Shown one piece after another: positions 38,564 through 47,507 of a DNA stretch of 64,000 nt. The notes beneath the pieces are model-generated. The model saw nothing but the letters and a program-made list of their open reading frames with translations, was not told the DNA's origin and did no database searches. This DNA comes from Oceanospirillaceae bacterium (GTDB lineage Bacteria > Pseudomonadota > Gammaproteobacteria > Pseudomonadales > Oceanobacteraceae): assembly GCA_002724925.1 (NCBI GenBank), contig PBQA01000033.1, positions 124,001 to 188,000 of the forward strand, given 5' to 3'. The translations under genes were made by a program, and so were the position numbers. The stretch's first letter is position 1. Each line of letters opens with the position of its first letter.

Positions 38564-39400
38564 TCATTGCCACAGAGACCAGACCGGCGTGACGTCCTTA
38601 GGGAACGCTGGCATGACACCCAGGTCGAGACCAAAACGATTAGGCCCATGAAAATCACTACCACATGAGCCCATCAGGTCCATTTCTTTAGCAAGCGTCG
38701 TCATCTGACCACGCTGATTGTTGTCCATCTGCCCGTAAGCGACCTCCAGCGCACAGCCACCAGCCTCTTTAAAGTCTGACATGCATGCACGAAGCTTAGT
38801 TCGGGTCATTTTATAAAGATGCGCATGCGCCATCACAGCCACGCCGCCACCATCAACAATCCAACGAACGACCTGATCTAGCTCAGGCCAGCTGGTCTTT
38901 ACATCACCGACCTTCCCGGAGCCAAGATACTTCGTAAACGCTGCCTGCATCGACGGTACCCACCCCTGATCGACCAGGTAACGGGCAAAATGGGGACGAC
39001 CCACAATATCACTGCCCGCATACTCACGAACCGAGTCCATACAGATATCCTGCTTCAGCTTTTTGCCGACTCGCTGAGCAATTAACTCACAGCGCTCATT
39101 GCGCGCCTTCAACTGAAACGCCTCGGCTTCCTTAATTGCCGCAGAATCTACATCCATATCCAGACCGACAATATGAATAGTAGCCCCGCCCCAGACACAG
39201 GAGAGCTCGATTCCCGAAATCAGACGGAGATTCTTTTTTTCAGCCATCTCACGCCCCTGACGGAACCCTTCCAGGGTGTCATGGTCTGTGATGGCCAACG
39301 TTTGGATACCGCGATCTGACGCCCGTTCCACCAGCTCGGCTGGGCTCAGGCTGCCATCGGAAGCAGTAGTATGGCAGTGAAGGTCTATCACGGAGTTCAC
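38564..39400 (-). CDS. rnm: PHP-domain 5'-3' exonuclease RNase AM
   Basis: A PHP-family metal-dependent phosphoesterase, like E. coli YciV/Rnm, which trims 5' ends of rRNA and degrades short RNA. Metal ligands are in DLHCHTTASDGSLSP, TDHDTLEG, LISGIELSC, GRPHFAR, AVMAHAHLY and GSDFHGPN. I place the start at GTG 39400 (VNSVIDLHCHT), about 278 residues; the GTG at 39391 is also possible. The longer reading from 39532 covers the divergent yciI promoter region and adds no family sequence. Confidence 0.9.
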   Translation of the reverse strand: MNSVIDLHCHTTASDGSLSPAELVERASDRGIQTLAITDHDTLEGFRQGREMAEKKNLRLISGIELSCVWGGATIHIVGLDMDVDSAAIKEAEAFQLKARNERCELIAQRVGKKLKQDICMDSVREYAGSDIVGRPHFARYLVDQGWVPSMQAAFTKYLGSGKVGDVKTSWPELDQVVRWIVDGGGVAVMAHAHLYKMTRTKLRACMSDFKEAGGCALEVAYGQMDNNQRGQMTTLAKEMDLMGSCGSDFHGPNRFGLDLGVMPAFPKDVTPVWSLWQ

Positions 39401-39488
39401 GATTGGACGCTCTGGGTGGCTTACGACATAATGCAGACCATTGTAAATGCACAGCCGCCACATAGCGAATAAGCGATTTTGAGCCGTA

Positions 39489-39510
39489 TTTTCTCTTGTG
39501 AACGAGAAAA
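39489..39510. promoter_or_regulatory. Inverted repeat between rnm and yciI
   Basis: TTTTCTC (39489-39495) and GAGAAAA (39504-39510) are inverted around 8 bases in the 164-base gap between the divergent rnm and yciI starts. It may be an operator; there is no further support. Confidence 0.3.
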
Positions 39511-39564
39511 CCTGTGCATACCTTCCGAACAACAGAATAAGTGATACAACGAGGAAACCGTAAT

Positions 39565-39864
39565 ATGTGGTACGCCATTATCAGTCAGGACATAGAAAAC
39601 AGCTTGCCACTGCGGAAACAAGCCCGCCCAGCCCACCTTGAACGACTCGAAGCGCTGAAAAACGAAGGTCGACTCCTGATTGCAGGCCCACACCCTGCCA
39701 TTGATAGTGACGACCCAGGTGAAGCTGGCTTCACTGGCAGCCTGGTCGTTGCTGAATTTGACTCACTTGATGCGGCACAGGCATGGGCAGATGCCGACCC
39801 TTACGTTGCAGCTGGCGTATACGCAAACGTCGTCGTCAAACCGTTCAAAAAAGTATTACCTTAA
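39565..39864 (+). CDS. yciI: YciI family protein
   Basis: A 99-residue ferredoxin-like fold protein. [24 protein letters not shown] carries the family's His (RPAHLERL), then [11 protein letters not shown] and the Asp/Tyr region [22 protein letters not shown]. The start is ATG 39565 with GAGGAAA 8 bases upstream. The reaction of the family is not settled. Confidence 0.93.
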   Translation: MWYAIISQDIENSLPLRKQARPAHLERLEALKNEGRLLIAGPHPAIDSDDPGEAGFTGSLVVAEFDSLDAAQAWADADPYVAAGVYANVVVKPFKKVLP

Positions 39865-39916
39865 ACAGTACCCACTGAAGCTAAGAAGACTAACAAGATC
39901 AGTGATGGAGGACTCA

Positions 39917-40579
39917 ATGAAGTACATGATCAGCCTGCTACTCGGACTCATGCTTGCCAGCCAGGCAGCACAAGCTGTCGAAAAGCGCTATGTAACCGAT
40001 AAACTGTATATCCAGCTACGCTCTGGCCCATCTAATGAGTACCGGATTCTGAAAGTCGTTCAGAGTGGCGAGCACCTTATCTACCTTGGCGAAGAAGGTG
40101 ACTTCACTCATGTGAAAACGACAAAAGGCGTTGAAGGCTACGTTCGCACTCAGTACCTCGTTAACGAGCCTGTCGCCAAAGAGAACCTGATTCTTGCAAA
40201 TCGTGAACTCGACAATATCAAAGCCGAACTGACTACAGCCCGGAACCAGGTTAAAGAACTGACTCAAGAACTCGAAACGGCTAAGTCTGAACGCGCAGAT
40301 GCCAGCCGCTCCAGTACAGAATTAGAACGCGAGCTGGAGCGCATCCGCTCTATTTCTGAAAATGCCGTCGCACTTGACGAAAAAGCACGAAAGCTGACGC
40401 GAAAAACGCAGGAGCTGGAACTTCAGGTCAGTACACTGTCAGCGGAAAATCAGGAATTGCGTGGCGACAGAAGTCTCTCCTATCTGATCTACGGCGGCGG
40501 TCTGATTGTCGTCGGTATTATCGGTGGACTTATTCTACCGGGTCTTCGCGGCCGTCGTAGTAACAGCGGCTGGGCATAA
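39917..40579 (+). CDS. SH3-domain envelope protein (YgiM/TIGR04211 type)
   Basis: A 220-residue membrane-anchored periplasmic protein. A signal peptide (MKYMISLLLGLMLASQAAQA, cut before VEKR) is followed by a bacterial SH3 domain (YVTDKLYIQLRSGPSNEYRILKVVQSGEHL, KGVEGYVRTQYL), a long coiled coil of about 90 residues rich in Glu, Leu and Arg, and a C-terminal membrane segment (LIYGGGLIVVGIIGGLILPGL) with a basic tail inside. GGAGG precedes ATG 39917; the longer reading from 39680 lies inside yciI. Probably contacts the cell wall; function unknown. Confidence 0.92.
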   Translation: MKYMISLLLGLMLASQAAQAVEKRYVTDKLYIQLRSGPSNEYRILKVVQSGEHLIYLGEEGDFTHVKTTKGVEGYVRTQYLVNEPVAKENLILANRELDNIKAELTTARNQVKELTQELETAKSERADASRSSTELERELERIRSISENAVALDEKARKLTRKTQELELQVSTLSAENQELRGDRSLSYLIYGGGLIVVGIIGGLILPGLRGRRSNSGWA

Positions 40580-40611
40580 AGCAGATACATTTAATAAAAA
40601 AGGAAAATTTC

Positions 40612-41208
40612 ATGCGTAAGTTTCTAATGCTGGCACTCCTGGCGCTTCCTGTATTTAGCGCCAATGCAGCAGACAAAAATGCAGAAGAGAGTATCCATAT
40701 CGGGCTCAATACCAGTGAAGGTTACATTGAACTGGCGCTCGACAAAGAAAAAGCTCCAATCTCTGTGGAAAACTTCGTGACCTATGTGGAAGAAGGTCAC
40801 TACGACGGCACCATCTTTCACCGTGTCATCAAGAACTTCATGATACAAGGCGGTGGCTTCGATGCCTCAATGAACCGCAAGCCGACCCGTGCAGCGATCA
40901 AAAACGAGGCCAAAAATGGCCTCAAAAATAAACGCGGTACAGTAGCAATGGCTCGCACCGCAAGCGTTGACAGTGCCACAAGCCAATTCTTTATCAATGT
41001 CAAAGACAACAGCTTCCTTGACCATGGCGTTCGCGACTATGGCTACGCGGTATTTGGTGAAGTGGTCAAAGGCATGGACGTGGTCGATAAAATCGCAGAA
41101 ACTCGGGTTGGGCGCCGCGACCAGCCAGCCAACGACATCGTGATTAACAGCGCTGTCGTCGTTGAAAAAGAGGCGAAAGAAGCCGCGGCGCCGTTAATTG
41201 AAAACTAA
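40612..41208 (+). CDS. ppiA: Periplasmic peptidyl-prolyl cis-trans isomerase (cyclophilin)
   Basis: A 198-residue cyclophilin with a signal peptide (MRKFLMLALLALPVFSANA). The catalytic part has NFVTYVEEGHYDGTIFHRVIKNFMIQGGG with the active-site Arg in FHRV, then GTVAMARTASVDSATSQFFIN and FGEVVKGMDVVDKIA. It assists folding of exported proteins. AAAGGAAAA lies before the ATG; the gene follows the SH3 gene by 32 bases and is probably cotranscribed with it. Confidence 0.95.
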   Translation: MRKFLMLALLALPVFSANAADKNAEESIHIGLNTSEGYIELALDKEKAPISVENFVTYVEEGHYDGTIFHRVIKNFMIQGGGFDASMNRKPTRAAIKNEAKNGLKNKRGTVAMARTASVDSATSQFFINVKDNSFLDHGVRDYGYAVFGEVVKGMDVVDKIAETRVGRRDQPANDIVINSAVVVEKEAKEAAAPLIEN

Positions 41209-41253
41209 AAGTGCCAGCGAATGGTCGACCCGTGATCATTGAACCTGTCCCTG

Positions 41254-42135
41254 TCACAGCAAAAGTGCCAGGAGAACCGGCAGAAACGCAAACGACATAA
41301 AGGTCGATACAACAACTAACCCGGCCACTGCGCCGGGTTCTTTGTTATAGCGAACCGCAAAAAGATAGTTAAATACCGCAACCGGCATAGAACTCTGTAT
41401 CAATACCACACCTCGAGCGACACCCTCGAGTTCCATAAACCAGCAAACCAGTAGCCCTGCGGACAACCCACCCAGTATGCGTATCAGGCTATATAACAAT
41501 GCCTTGTTCCACCCACTCACCTTCAGGCCGTATAGCGACACCCCGAGGGTAATCAACATAAGGGGAATGGTCATACCTCCAATTAACCCAACTGCGTTAT
41601 TCAGAAACTCGGGCAAGCGCGCGCCGGTTATGACCAGAATCACAGACAGTAGGATCGCATACATAATAGGCATGCGCGCAACACCGCCCAGCCCGCCAGC
41701 GTCTTTGCCTCCTGCAAGCAAAATTCCCACGGGGAAATGCGCAACAGACAGCATCATAAAAAAGGCCAGAGCCAGTGCCAGCCCCTGCTCTCCAAAAGCC
41801 AACATGCAAACGGGAAGCCCCATATTGCCGACATTAGGAAAAAGAAAGGACGGTAAATACGTACGAACACTGTCCCCCAACAGGCGCGGCACCAGGATGC
41901 CCGGAAGCGTCATCAATATCATTACCAGCACGCAAGCTAAGGCTGTCTGACCAAAGACCTGTGGATCAATATCGACCTGCCCCAATACCGACAACATCAG
42001 ACAAGGCGCACCTATATTCAGCACCAGGCGGGAAACAAAATCACTGTCGTAGCCAGTGCGGGTGTGTGCCCATATTGCGCCCACTAAAGCACAGAGCACG
42101 ACAGGAAAGAGTACGGTTGCTATTTCAATCATCAT
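41254..42135 (-). CDS. AEC family membrane transporter
   Basis: A 293-residue protein with about ten membrane segments of the auxin efflux carrier superfamily. Two halves are visible, each with the family's broken helix: SFLFPNVGNMGLPVCMLAFGEQG in the first half and IQSSMPVAVFNYLFAVRYNKEPGAVAGLVVVSTFMSF in the second. Substrates in bacteria include malate and other organic acids; none can be named here. It converges with the cyclophilin gene and diverges from mnmC (71-base gap to the TTG start). Confidence 0.92.
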   Translation of the reverse strand: MMIEIATVLFPVVLCALVGAIWAHTRTGYDSDFVSRLVLNIGAPCLMLSVLGQVDIDPQVFGQTALACVLVMILMTLPGILVPRLLGDSVRTYLPSFLFPNVGNMGLPVCMLAFGEQGLALALAFFMMLSVAHFPVGILLAGGKDAGGLGGVARMPIMYAILLSVILVITGARLPEFLNNAVGLIGGMTIPLMLITLGVSLYGLKVSGWNKALLYSLIRILGGLSAGLLVCWFMELEGVARGVVLIQSSMPVAVFNYLFAVRYNKEPGAVAGLVVVSTFMSFAFLPVLLALLL

Positions 42136-42205
42136 GACCGGGAGTATACCGCTCCTTCGTCAGCTTTATTACAATACGCACCGAGAAACCGGACGGGTGA
42201 GAAAT

Positions 42206-44197
42206 TTGAGCATCAAAGAAACAACCACGGGTGATACCGATACGGTCCTGAAGCATCCAGACCTCACCTGGAACGAGCAAGGGCTCCCGGTGGCTGATGA
42301 TTTCGACGACCCATACTTTTCAGTTGAGAACGGCTTAGAGGAAACCCGCTACGTTTTTCTGAAACAGAATGGCCTCCCGCAGCGCTGGCAGTCGCACCAG
42401 GCGCCCTTCCGCATTATTGAGACCGGCTTTGGCACCGGGCTCAATTTTCTTGCTACCTGGCAGGCATTCCAATCCACTCCTGGCAAGAATAACTGGCTGC
42501 ACTTTACCAGCATCGAAAAATTCCCGTTAAGCCGTGAACAACTGCAGAAAGCACTGGCCCTGTGGCCGGAGCTTAGTGAATTATCAGAAAAGCTTATTGA
42601 AGCTTACCCCCCGGCATTAAGAGGGTTCCATACTCTCAAATGGCCGGATGAGCGGGTCTCTTTGACGCTGATTTTTGATGACGTACACCAGGCTCTCCCG
42701 GAGTTAAACGGCCCGGTAGACGCCTGGTTTCTTGATGGCTTTGCCCCAGCGAAAAACCCTGCGATGTGGTCTGACGCACTGTTTTCTGAGATTCGGCGCA
42801 TTAGCAGAAACCCTCGCGCAGATCGAATACCGACGGTGGCGACCTTTACTGCAGCAGGCATAGTCAGGCGGGGTTTAAAAGGCGCCGGTTTTAACATCTC
42901 AAAAGTACCGGGCTTCGGCCGCAAACGAGAGATGCTCGCAGGTAGGTATGCAGCAACTGCTGGCCCAGAGAAAAGCCGGTTGCACAACCATCTCCCATGG
43001 CAGCTGTTCCCTGCACCACTTGAAAACGCCAGTAAGGTGATCGTTGCAGGTGCCGGTCTGGCAGGCTGCACCACCGCGCGCGCGCTGGCAGAGCGTGGTT
43101 TCCGGGTCACGCTGTGCGACCCACAAGGTATCGCCAATGGGGCCTCAGGGAATCCACAGGGCGGACTTTACATAAAGCTGGCCGCAGACGACCAGGCAAC
43201 CCATTCTGATTTTTATCGTCAGGCCTACCTGCTCGCTCTCAAAGAAGTCGAGCGTATACTGGGAGCTCCAGCAGAGAACAATAAAACCTGGAATGCCTGT
43301 GGTGTACTACAGCTCGCTTACAGCGCTAAAGAAGAAGTGCGTCAGCAACGCTTTATTGAGCGGCACCAACCACCCGCTGAGTTCGTAGCGTACGATAGCG
43401 AAAAGAAGGGGCTGATCTTCCCAGCGGCCGGCTGGGTGTCTCCGGCTGATTTTTGCAGAGCCCTCGTCAATCACTCCAATATTCAGTTGATCACCACGAC
43501 AATAACGAATATCACTGGCGAGCAGAATGCACTGACCATTACTACTGATTCTGGTGACCTTGATGCCTCTGCGATCGTCATAGCAACAGCTCACCAAGCG
43601 AATGAACTTGCTGGTGATAATAGCTACCTGCCAACCAAAAAAATTCGTGGGCAGCTTACCTATCTTAATGCTGATGCATTACCAACGGCTGATACCGTCC
43701 TCTGCGCGCGAAGCTACATGGCACCGCCAGTCAACGGACGCCTCGTACTCGGTGCTACCTATAACTTAAAAGATGAAGAAACAGAGCTTCGGGACTCGGA
43801 TCATCAAACCAACCTGAGCCATCTCTGTGATTTTGGTTCTGAATGGGAAGCGGCTGCGAACTCCGCTGAAATTATTGGAGGGCGTGTGGGCTTTCGCTGT
43901 ACAACACCAGACTATCTGCCGATGGCAGGGCCTCTGGTGAAAAAAGACGCCTTTATAGAATGCTTCCGCCCGATGACGAAAAACGCGAAGCGTATCCCTC
44001 GTGAGCCTATGCCCTGGATGAGCGGAGTCTGGTTGAATATTGGCCACGGCTCGCGAGGACTGGCGTCCTCTTCTTTATGCGCAGAGCTCATCGCCGAGCA
44101 GATGACAGGCGATGCCGTCAGTACCAGTCAAACCGTCGTCGATGCTTTGTCGCCAAACCGGTTTCTGTTGCGTGATTTAATCCGGAATAAGTTATAA
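42206..44197 (+). CDS. mnmC: tRNA 5-methylaminomethyl-2-thiouridine biosynthesis bifunctional protein
   Basis: A 663-residue fused enzyme for the last two steps of mnm5s2U34 in tRNA. The N-terminal methyltransferase (MnmD) has DDPYFSVENGLEETRYVFL, IIETGFGTGLNFLATW and DAWFLDGFAPAKNPAMW; the C-terminal FAD-dependent oxidoreductase has VIVAGAGLAGCTTARALAERGF, GNPQGGLYIKL and GHGSRGLASSSLCAEL. I choose TTG 42206 (after GGACGGGTGAG), which gives the usual length; an ATG start at 42056 would run across the divergent transporter start. Confidence 0.95.
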   Translation: MSIKETTTGDTDTVLKHPDLTWNEQGLPVADDFDDPYFSVENGLEETRYVFLKQNGLPQRWQSHQAPFRIIETGFGTGLNFLATWQAFQSTPGKNNWLHFTSIEKFPLSREQLQKALALWPELSELSEKLIEAYPPALRGFHTLKWPDERVSLTLIFDDVHQALPELNGPVDAWFLDGFAPAKNPAMWSDALFSEIRRISRNPRADRIPTVATFTAAGIVRRGLKGAGFNISKVPGFGRKREMLAGRYAATAGPEKSRLHNHLPWQLFPAPLENASKVIVAGAGLAGCTTARALAERGFRVTLCDPQGIANGASGNPQGGLYIKLAADDQATHSDFYRQAYLLALKEVERILGAPAENNKTWNACGVLQLAYSAKEEVRQQRFIERHQPPAEFVAYDSEKKGLIFPAAGWVSPADFCRALVNHSNIQLITTTITNITGEQNALTITTDSGDLDASAIVIATAHQANELAGDNSYLPTKKIRGQLTYLNADALPTADTVLCARSYMAPPVNGRLVLGATYNLKDEETELRDSDHQTNLSHLCDFGSEWEAAANSAEIIGGRVGFRCTTPDYLPMAGPLVKKDAFIECFRPMTKNAKRIPREPMPWMSGVWLNIGHGSRGLASSSLCAELIAEQMTGDAVSTSQTVVDALSPNRFLLRDLIRNKL

Positions 44198-44207
44198 ATT
44201 CGAGTGT

Positions 44208-44483
44208 TCAAATCCCCGGCGGTAACTGATTTGCTAGCGCCAGCTGGCAGGTTTCTCCGACGGGGTCAAACAGGATCACAACCAGTCCACGACGAATCTG
44301 TTCGCGAACCTGTTCTTTTTTGTCGTCAAAGGAATAGTTGTAGTCGCCGTAATCGGTGCCCTCACGGCTGATAAACTCTTCGATGATGCCATCAAGGGCA
44401 TCTGCAGACAGGCGGTCATAGGGAACGCGGATGACACCCTCTTCTGGCGCCTGTCCATCGCCAGAGTGAAAGTCAGATGGCAA
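44208..44483 (-). CDS. YheU family (UPF0270) small protein
   Basis: A conserved protein of unknown function. IRVPYDRLSADALDGIIEEFISREGTDYGDYNYSFDDKKEQVREQI matches the YheU pattern (P..LS..TL..LIE.FV.REGTDYG). I use TTG 44483, which has GGGAGGG 6 bases upstream and overlaps the stop of the preceding gene by 11 bases (91 residues); GTG 44507 is an alternative. The N-terminal 15-20 residues exceed the usual 72-residue length, so the true start may be still further inside, without an obvious codon. Confidence 0.85.
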   Translation of the reverse strand: MPSDFHSGDGQAPEEGVIRVPYDRLSADALDGIIEEFISREGTDYGDYNYSFDDKKEQVREQIRRGLVVILFDPVGETCQLALANQLPPGI

Positions 44484-44916
44484 ATGCGCCCTCCCGCTCC
44501 CACTCACAGCTCATACGCAGTTCAGCGTCCGACGGTGTATGACCGTGCTCGGCCTGCCAATTGAAGGTGTGCTTTCCTGACAACTCAGTCTCAAGGTGCA
44601 CCGTCGCGGAAACCCAATGCATCGCTTTCAGCAGGCTTTCAAACTGACGCAACCAGTTTTCCCATTCATACTCGACAGCACGGTATGAGGCGGCAAAGTG
44701 AATGATCTGAGTCTGGTAAGCGCCACTGAAAATATCATCGCCTGAAATTGAAAACATCTCTCGCTTAAGTAGGGAGAAGTCATCATCCAAACCGACAGGT
44801 AAGGTCTGGATCGCCCCCCAGTTGGTGCGGCGCTCGCGACGGGCTGCGAGATCTTCTGTGGAAGGAATATGGCGAATCACGCCGTAGACGATCGATTCCT
44901 GATCAAACTGAGACAC
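44473..44916 (-). CDS. Unrecognised 147-residue protein
   Basis: I do not recognise the family. No signal peptide or membrane segment. The sequence is mixed alpha/beta with many aromatic residues in the second half (YRAVEYEWENWLRQFESLLKAMHWVSATVHLETELSG, HTFNWQAEHGH), and FSISGDDIFSGAYQTQIIHFAASYRAVE looks like a packed sheet followed by a long helix. The C-terminus SDAELRMSCEWEREGAF overlaps the YheU start. The codon use resembles the neighbours, so it is a real gene. It and YheU form a two-gene unit converging on mnmC. Confidence 0.8.
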   Translation of the reverse strand: MSQFDQESIVYGVIRHIPSTEDLAARRERRTNWGAIQTLPVGLDDDFSLLKREMFSISGDDIFSGAYQTQIIHFAASYRAVEYEWENWLRQFESLLKAMHWVSATVHLETELSGKHTFNWQAEHGHTPSDAELRMSCEWEREGAFAI

Positions 44917-44955
44917 GAGCTTCTCTCAATGCTGACTAAGGTTTTGATGATACCC

Positions 44956-44989
44956 AAAAGTTGCTCCGACAGAAACTGCCTGAGCAACT
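44956..44989 (-). terminator. Probable terminator after phaC
   Basis: On the minus strand AGTTGCTC (44989-44982) pairs with GAGCAACT (44966-44959) across 15 bases, followed by four T and GGG. It lies 25 bases after the phaC stop. Confidence 0.55.
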
Positions 44990-45014
44990 ATGAGTGGAAT
45001 CATACAAACACCAT

Positions 45015-46826
45015 TCAACGCCCAACAACGTCTTGAATACGCATACGAACATAGCTACCGGGGGCATCTTCTATGGCCGCCAGCGGGCCGTCTCCCGGTT
45101 CCCGGGCGGGTACACGCTCTGCACCACCCTGCTCCTGAATCCACGCTTCCCAGTCCGGCCACCACGAGCCTCGATGGCTCTCAGCTCCCTGGAACCATTC
45201 ATCACTGTCGTCAGGCAAAGCATCGTTAGTCCAGTAATTGTATTTGTCAGCCGCTGGCGGGTTGATAACACCTGCAATATGGCCTGAGCCACCCAGGACA
45301 AAGCGTGGTTTACCTCCCAGCACTTTGGCACCTTCATAAGAGGCCTTCCAGAGTGCAATGTGATCCTGCGAGGTCGAAAGAAAATACGTTGGAACTTTAA
45401 CGGCGGACAGATCGATTTTCACGCCATCGACCTCCAGTGCATTCTTCTCTCGCAGCCGATTATTCAGGTACATATTGCGCAGATAATAGGAGTGCATCCG
45501 CGCCGGCAGGTTGGTGCTGTCTGTGTTCCAGTACAGTAAATCAAACGCTGCCGGACGCTCGCCTTTCAGGTAATTATTCACAAAGAAAGACCAGAACAAA
45601 TCGTTCTCTCGCAGCGTGTTAAAGCTGAATGACATCTGGCGACCATCATAGTAGCCAAGCATGTCCATTTGCTTTTCTAGTCCTGCAATGGTCGTTTCGT
45701 TAATAAATACGCCAATTTCACCAGGCATAGAAAAGTCGATCAGTGTTGCCAGAAAAGTCGCTGACTTAATACGCTCTTTGCGCTTTTTCTTCAAGTAAGA
45801 AAGGGTTGCTGACAGCAGGGTTCCGCCAAGGCAATAGCCGATAGCGTTAACGTCTTTCTCACCGGTAATCTGCTCGATCACGTTCAACGCTTCGACCGGC
45901 CCTTCCAGCAGATAATTATCAAACCCTTTATCGCGCAATGACGGACCGGGGTTAACCCACGAGATGACAAACACCGTGTGTCCCTGACCCACCAGCCAAC
46001 GAAGCAGCGAGTTATTCTCGCGCAGGTCCATGATGTAATATTTATTAATAAATGGCGGGACAACCAGAAGCGGTCGTTTGAACACTTCTTCTGTCGTTGG
46101 TGAATACTGAATCAGTTGCATCAATTCATTCTGATACACTATTTTTCCGGGCGTAGTGGCTACATTAACGCCGACCTGAAATGCTGAGGTATCCGTCATC
46201 GCAACATTCAGTGCACCATTTGCACTGGCTTCCAGATCTTCCGTTAATTGCTCGATGCCATGAGCAAGATTAGCGCCACCGGTTTCAAGTGTTTTGTTGA
46301 TCACATCAGGATTGAGACCGGCGAAATTAGAAGGAGCCATCGCGTTTGTATACTGACGAATCAGATACTCGACTTTACGTCGGGCGTTATCGCTCAGGCC
46401 GTCTGTATCATCAATCATCTTTTTCAGGGTATTCCCCTGAATAAGGTAAAGCTGCTTTAGGTAATCAAAGAATGGATTGGCTTCCCATTCCGCATTTTTG
46501 AATCGTTTATCGCCTTTTTCTGGCTCAACGACGGGCTCAACCTCTTTGCCCATCAAGCGAAGCACAGTGTACTGAAATAACGCCTGCTGCTGTTTAAGCA
46601 GATCCATCTGGTCATCGATAAGTTTATCCGGGTGCTCCATCATGGCTTCACCCAGCTCTTTAAGGGCTTCTGAGAAATCGTTCAATACACACGCTGCCGG
46701 GTCTTCTGCTGAGGTCGGCTGCTTTATGAATTTTTCCCAAACTTTGCCGGTATGCTCCGCCGCCTGTATAGCCATATCATAATAATCGCTAACTGCAGCC
46801 GTCAGCTGCTCAGACACATCACTCAT
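45015..46826 (-). CDS. phaC: Class I poly(3-hydroxyalkanoate) synthase
   Basis: A 603-residue enzyme that polymerises hydroxyacyl-CoA to storage polyester at the granule surface. The lipase-like box is GYCLGG near residue 330, with the catalytic Cys; VFVISWVNPGPSLRDKGFDNYLLEG before it and the catalytic His in GGSGHIAGVINPP, with Asp in TSQDHIALW, complete the triad. The N-terminal 200 residues are the family's variable domain. Length and single-chain form fit class I (short-chain monomers). phaA and phaB are not in the window; a phasin gene is just upstream. Confidence 0.96.
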   Translation of the reverse strand: MSDVSEQLTAAVSDYYDMAIQAAEHTGKVWEKFIKQPTSAEDPAACVLNDFSEALKELGEAMMEHPDKLIDDQMDLLKQQQALFQYTVLRLMGKEVEPVVEPEKGDKRFKNAEWEANPFFDYLKQLYLIQGNTLKKMIDDTDGLSDNARRKVEYLIRQYTNAMAPSNFAGLNPDVINKTLETGGANLAHGIEQLTEDLEASANGALNVAMTDTSAFQVGVNVATTPGKIVYQNELMQLIQYSPTTEEVFKRPLLVVPPFINKYYIMDLRENNSLLRWLVGQGHTVFVISWVNPGPSLRDKGFDNYLLEGPVEALNVIEQITGEKDVNAIGYCLGGTLLSATLSYLKKKRKERIKSATFLATLIDFSMPGEIGVFINETTIAGLEKQMDMLGYYDGRQMSFSFNTLRENDLFWSFFVNNYLKGERPAAFDLLYWNTDSTNLPARMHSYYLRNMYLNNRLREKNALEVDGVKIDLSAVKVPTYFLSTSQDHIALWKASYEGAKVLGGKPRFVLGGSGHIAGVINPPAADKYNYWTNDALPDDSDEWFQGAESHRGSWWPDWEAWIQEQGGAERVPAREPGDGPLAAIEDAPGSYVRMRIQDVVGR

Positions 46827-46881
46827 CGACGTTCAATCTCCATGCAATTAATAAACAACTCAGTTAGTAAGACGTCCAATC

Positions 46882-46908
46882 AAAAAAGGCCACCGCAAAG
46901 GGTGGCCT
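46882..46908 (-). terminator. Intrinsic terminator between phasin and phaC
   Basis: On the minus strand AGGCCACC (46908-46901) and GGTGGCCT (46894-46887) form 8 pairs around a 6-base loop, followed by six T (46887-46882). It lies 21 bases after the phasin stop and 56 bases before phaC, so phaC gets reduced read-through or has its own promoter. Confidence 0.85.
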
Positions 46909-46928
46909 TATCTACTGCAGCCGCCAGA

Positions 46929-47321
46929 TTAAGCCGCTTTGGCTTTCGACGCTGCAGTTTTAGCTGTTGTTTTCGCAGTCTCTGCCGCAGTGTTACGCAT
47001 CTCTTCCATGATGCCTTCCATCTGGGTTTTGAACTCCATAGTCATGTCAGACAGTGTTTTAACGTCTTCCATGATTTTCTTGTTCATGCCAGATGCAACT
47101 TCAGCCTGAGACGACGCGAACGTACGCATTGATTCCAGGTCCTGTACATCAGCCGCAGATTTCATCTGGCTCAGTCCCATTTCAGCGTAGCTCTTAACCG
47201 CGTTGATCTGATACTCAGTCAGCTTCTCCATGTTTTCAACGAACAGACTGTTGAACTTCGACATAGGCGCGTACATCGTTTTTGCCTGTTCAGCGAATGC
47301 ATTAAGAATATTCTCTTGCAT
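46929..47321 (-). CDS. Phasin family granule-associated protein
   Basis: A 130-residue, almost fully helical amphipathic protein. MQENILNAFAEQAKTMYAPMSKFNSLFVENMEKLTEYQINAVKSYAEMGLSQMKSA is the phasin pattern, and the C-terminus (ETAKTTAKTAASKAKAA) is the alanine/lysine-rich tail that is common in phasins. AAGGAGC precedes the ATG. Phasins coat polyhydroxyalkanoate granules and affect their size. The strong ribosome site and own terminator suggest higher expression than phaC. Confidence 0.93.
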   Translation of the reverse strand: MQENILNAFAEQAKTMYAPMSKFNSLFVENMEKLTEYQINAVKSYAEMGLSQMKSAADVQDLESMRTFASSQAEVASGMNKKIMEDVKTLSDMTMEFKTQMEGIMEEMRNTAAETAKTTAKTAASKAKAA

Positions 47322-47507
47322 GGTCTTGCTCCTTCAATGGTTGGTAAGAACAACTGTCACTTCCACATGCTGCAGAAGTAACATTACACTTGGGTGACAG
47401 CCGTACGATTAAAGTAGCAGTCACAGCGGTGATTGCACCCCTTGAACCGCACCGGAATGAGCAAAGCTTACATTGCCCGTCACTGTGTCCGAATTTATCC
47501 AATTAAG

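Noticed and set aside
39680-39916. Extension of the SH3 protein by 79 residues
   Set aside because: It runs out of frame through yciI; the signal peptide and GGAGG site define ATG 39917.
42056-42205. Upstream extension of mnmC by 50 residues
   Set aside because: It would overlap the divergent transporter start and adds sequence not found in the family; TTG 42206 with a GGACGGGTGAG site fits better.
42604-43137. 177-codon minus-strand open frame inside mnmC
   Set aside because: The mnmC frame carries all family motifs here; the antisense frame is Pro/Ala/Ser-rich with no domain.
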